Shown: in pieces, positions 6,678 to 8,249 of the stretch
Numbering within the stretch: the stretch's first letter is position 1
Layout of the letters: each line of letters begins with the position of its first letter
Assembly (NCBI GenBank): GCA_947629275.1
Contig: CANRDG010000084.1
Span: forward strand, 1 to 8,249
Source: an uncultured Clostridia bacterium
GTDB taxonomy: Bacteria > Bacillota > Clostridia > Oscillospirales > Ruminococcaceae
DNA length: 8,249 nt
Reading direction: 5' to 3'
The notes under the pieces: generated by a model
The model's database searches: none
Told to the model about the DNA's origin: nothing
The model's input: only the letters and a program-made list of their open reading frames with translations
Made by a program: the position numbers and the translations under genes

Positions 6678-7316
6678 TTAAAGTCTCATCAAAAGGTCTA
6701 CATGGTTTCCGGTCTGACCGTTCCCTGCGGCGTATCTCTCTCCGTCAAACTGTATGACCGACCACGGGTCTGTGTAGCCGTAATTGTTTATGTAGATATT
6801 GTTGAACATCACATCTTCGCGCAAAACTATTTTCCTGAGAGACAAAAATATTTTATTTGGCATATCGCGGTTAGTCACACTATGTTCCATACTATACGGC
6901 GGCATATTGCTGCACGTTAAATATATCTTGTCATATTTTTCCTCATTCGCCGGGCAGGATACAGCGACCATGCCCCAGCTGCCGTCAGAGCACGGACCTA
7001 TAGCCACCTGCGCACAGGATAACTTAGTTCCTGTAGATGTTATAAGCAGTTCTCCGCTGCGCTTTGCAAAGTACTTTATAGAAGATACTGCTTCCGACAT
7101 CCAACGCGTAGAAGATCCGTTCACAGTAAATGACATATAGTCCCTCGAACTTGACATGACCAATTTATTATTGCTGTCGAACGCAAAAGTTATCGCGTGC
7201 ATACCTTCCGAGAACGATACGGTCATCTTATCTCCCAATATCTCTTGAAATTCGTCTGCCATTCCCTTGACCGCTACTTGTCTTATATCTGTCCATCTGT
7301 CGTATTCTGCTGCCAT
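6678..7316 (-). CDS. Unknown protein of the lysis cassette, possibly phage-structural in origin
   Basis: I do not recognise this 212-residue protein. It has no signal peptide or membrane segment and no catalytic motif that I can name. The first 30 residues look helical (AAEYDRWTDIRQVAVKGMADEFQEIL). The rest is rich in short beta-type stretches with Ser, Thr, Asn and Gly (LVMSSSRDYMSFTVNGSSTR, ELLITSTGTKL), and it ends in FDGERYAAGNGQ followed by a short hydrophobic tail. Such all-beta composition is common in virion appendage proteins. Its place between a tail-like gene and a holin fits a late phage gene. The ATG at 7316 has GGAGG seven bases upstream and only two bases separate it from the preceding stop. 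The coding assignment is firm; the function is not. Confidence 0.8.
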   Translation of the reverse strand: MAAEYDRWTDIRQVAVKGMADEFQEILGDKMTVSFSEGMHAITFAFDSNNKLVMSSSRDYMSFTVNGSSTRWMSEAVSSIKYFAKRSGELLITSTGTKLSCAQVAIGPCSDGSWGMVAVSCPANEEKYDKIYLTCSNMPPYSMEHSVTNRDMPNKIFLSLRKIVLREDVMFNNIYINNYGYTDPWSVIQFDGERYAAGNGQTGNHVDLLMRL

Positions 7317-7318
7317 AA

Positions 7319-7939
7319 TTATTCCTCCGTTTCTTGGTTTATGTAATTTCCTTGCAGCGCAAAGCCGCCTGAAAATTCGCTTATTATCTCCGTACCCGAA
7401 ACACTGCCGCCTCTCAGCTTTGCATCGCCAAGATACTGCTCTACCTTCCCGTCGTCTACCACATAGTACAGCGTGTTCGGATCGTGCGGCTGCGTGGATT
7501 CGTATTCTTCGGGTGTAATTATCTGCGACTTGACCTCGTGACCTTTCAGCGTGTCTTTAAGCTTGTCAAGAACGTCTACCGCGTCTTCGTAAGTCGGCAC
7601 GGGCTTTACCTCGCTTTCAATGCTCTTGCCGACTGTGCAGTAAAACACATTTGACTTTGCTATCGTCACATAGTTGCCTTTGCCGTCTGCAACAGTCGCG
7701 ATAAACTGCGTTTTCACCGCGCCCTCTCTTGCAAGCAGTGACGGAGGCACTTGCGCTGTACCCGATGTGACGTCAAGTTCATAACAGCACTGCGGCGAAA
7801 GTTCGAACCGCAGCTTGTACATCTGCGCTCCCTCAATTTTCGGGAACTCGCAGTGTATCTCGCGGCAGCCGCGCTCTCCTACCCTGCCCAAAATTCCGTA
7901 ATCCTGCGCGTAATAGAACTCATCTACTTCAATGAACAT
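7319..7939 (-). CDS. Phage baseplate/tail-appendage-like protein, first gene of the lysis cassette
   Basis: A 206-residue protein without signal peptide or membrane segment. Residues 1-105 look like a beta-sandwich N-terminal domain of the kind found on phage baseplate or upper-fibre proteins (FIEVDEFYYAQDYGILGRVG, YKLRFELSP, FIATVADGKGNYVTIAKSNV). A helical segment follows (YEDAVDVLDKLKDTLKGHEV). Next comes IITPEEYESTQPHDPNTLYY, then VEQYLGDAKL, a pattern repeatedly seen in phage tail-fibre proteins of Firmicutes. It is short for a receptor-binding fibre, so it could be a trimmed remnant, an adaptor or an accessory baseplate protein. The ATG at 7939 is preceded by AAGGAG twelve bases upstream, a long but usable spacing. 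It is the promoter-proximal gene of a four-gene operon whose neighbours are spaced by 2, 12 and 1 bases. Confidence 0.75.
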   Translation of the reverse strand: MFIEVDEFYYAQDYGILGRVGERGCREIHCEFPKIEGAQMYKLRFELSPQCCYELDVTSGTAQVPPSLLAREGAVKTQFIATVADGKGNYVTIAKSNVFYCTVGKSIESEVKPVPTYEDAVDVLDKLKDTLKGHEVKSQIITPEEYESTQPHDPNTLYYVVDDGKVEQYLGDAKLRGGSVSGTEIISEFSGGFALQGNYINQETEE

Positions 7940-7968
7940 TTATTCACTTCACTCCTTATAATATTTAT

Positions 7969-8009
7969 AAATTGCCTATCGCCGCCTGCCACGGCATTTT
8001 AAGCAATTT
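7969..8009 (-). other. Structured element in the lysis-cassette mRNA leader
   Basis: On the minus strand AAATTGC (8009-8003) pairs with GCAATTT (7975-7969). Inside it GCCG (7995-7992) pairs with CGGC (7984-7981) across the loop TGGCAGG. The two stems are separated by an asymmetric internal loop. The element ends 11 bases before the AAGGAG site, so it could affect translation of the first gene. No known riboswitch class was recognised. Confidence 0.35.
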
Positions 8010-8023
8010 CGGGGATACAAAAA

Positions 8024-8035
8024 GAACGTTTGTTC
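8024..8035. promoter_or_regulatory. LexA (SOS) box controlling the lysis cassette
   Basis: The minus strand reads GAACAAACGTTC, matching the core of the Bacillus-type LexA consensus CGAACRNRYGTTYC in all twelve inner positions; only the two outermost bases differ. The dyad extends to eight-base perfect arms (AAAAGAAC, GTTCTTTT; 8020-8039). It begins about four bases after the predicted start of the cassette promoter, a position where a bound repressor would block initiation or escape. LexA binding itself is inferred. Confidence 0.65.
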
Positions 8036-8045
8036 TTTTAAGTAT

Positions 8046-8074
8046 ATGCTAACATGAAAAAATGCGTATGTCAA
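8046..8074 (-). promoter_or_regulatory. Sigma-A promoter of the lysis cassette
   Basis: On the minus strand a perfect TTGACA (8074-8069) is followed after 17 bases by TAGCAT (8051-8046), preceded by TGT to give an extended -10. The start is predicted near 8039-8040, leaving a leader of about 100 bases before the ATG at 7939. Such a strong promoter would need a repressor if it drives a holin gene, in keeping with the LexA box just downstream. Confidence 0.72.
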
Positions 8075-8111
8075 CAGGCTATCTTAAAAAATTTACAAAT
8101 TTCTTTGGTAA

Positions 8112-8141
8112 AAATCGTTTACGGCTATTGACAAATCGTTT
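8112..8141. repeat. Nine-base direct repeat AAATCGTTT, 21 bases apart, around the -35 of the zinc-ribbon gene
   Basis: AAATCGTTT occurs at 8112-8120 and again at 8133-8141. The 21-base period is two helical turns, so both copies face the same side of the DNA. The first copy is upstream of the -35 and the second runs from its last base into the spacer. This could be a regulator site or chance in AT-rich DNA. Confidence 0.4.
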
Positions 8142-8156
8142 TAAATACTTTATAAT
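8128..8156 (+). promoter_or_regulatory. Consensus sigma-A promoter of the zinc-ribbon gene
   Basis: TTGACA (8128-8133), 17 bases, then TATAAT (8151-8156): both hexamers are perfect and the spacing ideal. The start is predicted near 8163, about 49 bases before the ATG at 8212. It diverges from the lysis-cassette promoter, with 53 bases between the two -35 boxes. Confidence 0.9.
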
Positions 8157-8211
8157 ATAATAGGATTAAACCGTACTATTGTAATATCATTATAATTTGG
8201 AGGAAATGAAA

Positions 8212-8249
8212 ATGAGTAAATTCTGTACAAAATGCGGAGCAACGCTGGA
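8212..8249 (+). CDS. Zinc-ribbon domain protein, N terminus only (cut by right window edge)
   Basis: Only twelve codons are present: MSKFCTKCGATL. The CxxCG knuckle (Cys5, Cys8) right at the N terminus is the signature of the small zinc-ribbon domain that heads many Firmicute membrane or regulatory proteins. The second CxxC pair and the rest of the protein lie outside the window, so function cannot be said. GGAGG at 8199-8203 is eight bases from the ATG at 8212. An in-frame ATG at 8206 is only two bases from that site and is therefore less likely as the start. It is the only plus-strand gene seen and marks the right border of the lysis cassette. Confidence 0.8.
   Translation, partial: MSKFCTKCGATL

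Noticed and set aside
8020..8039. The LexA-like dyad read as an intrinsic terminator
   Set aside because: The stem is AT-rich with only two G-C pairs and lies at the start of the transcript, directly after a strong promoter. The GAAC-N4-GTTC match explains it better.
5339..8249. Attachment sites or an integrase marking a complete prophage or mobile element
   Set aside because: No integrase, terminase, capsid or portal gene, no insertion sequence and no convincing direct repeats bracketing the cassette are visible in this window.

Overview
The window looks like chromosome from a Gram-positive anaerobic Firmicute, most likely a Ruminococcus-type fibre degrader of the rumen or gut. The clues are strong AGGAGG-type ribosome binding sites, sigma-A-like promoters, a secreted GH5 lipoprotein glycanase without a dockerin, a YtrA-type GntR/ABC operon and a clostridial phage-type lysis module. 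The genus is an inference. Every gene is on the minus strand except a short zinc-ribbon gene entering from the right edge.

Left part (1-3200): the N-terminal third of a D-lactate dehydrogenase runs off the left edge. To its right lies an operon, transcribed leftward, of a YtrA-type GntR repressor, an ABC ATPase and a 12-segment membrane protein. Both junctions are 8-base overlaps in which the upstream gene carries the ribosome binding site for the next, so translation is probably coupled. The promoter is TTGACG-17-TATACT, and overlapping dyads cover its -10 and start site, which suggests autorepression.

Middle (3200-5340): a monocistronic GH5 glycoside hydrolase lipoprotein. It has its own extended -10 promoter, a 14-base palindrome at the predicted start site and a clear intrinsic terminator. 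The C-terminal ancillary domain, about 155 residues, was not recognised.

Right part (5340-8210): a tight four-gene cassette in the order baseplate/tail-appendage-like protein, unknown protein, holin, GH25-LysM-CW_7 endolysin. The order is that of the 3' end of a phage late operon, but no capsid, terminase, integrase or repressor is visible. Non-phage genes border it on both sides, subject to what lies beyond the right edge. It has its own promoter (TTGACA-17-TAGCAT, extended -10). A near-consensus Gram-positive LexA/SOS box (GAACAAACGTTC on the coding strand) lies just downstream of the predicted start of transcription. This suggests a stand-alone lysis cassette repressed directly by LexA, resembling the SOS control of colicin lysis genes, and it is the most interesting item in the window. 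A consensus promoter (TTGACA-17-TATAAT) fires the other way into the zinc-ribbon gene at the right edge.
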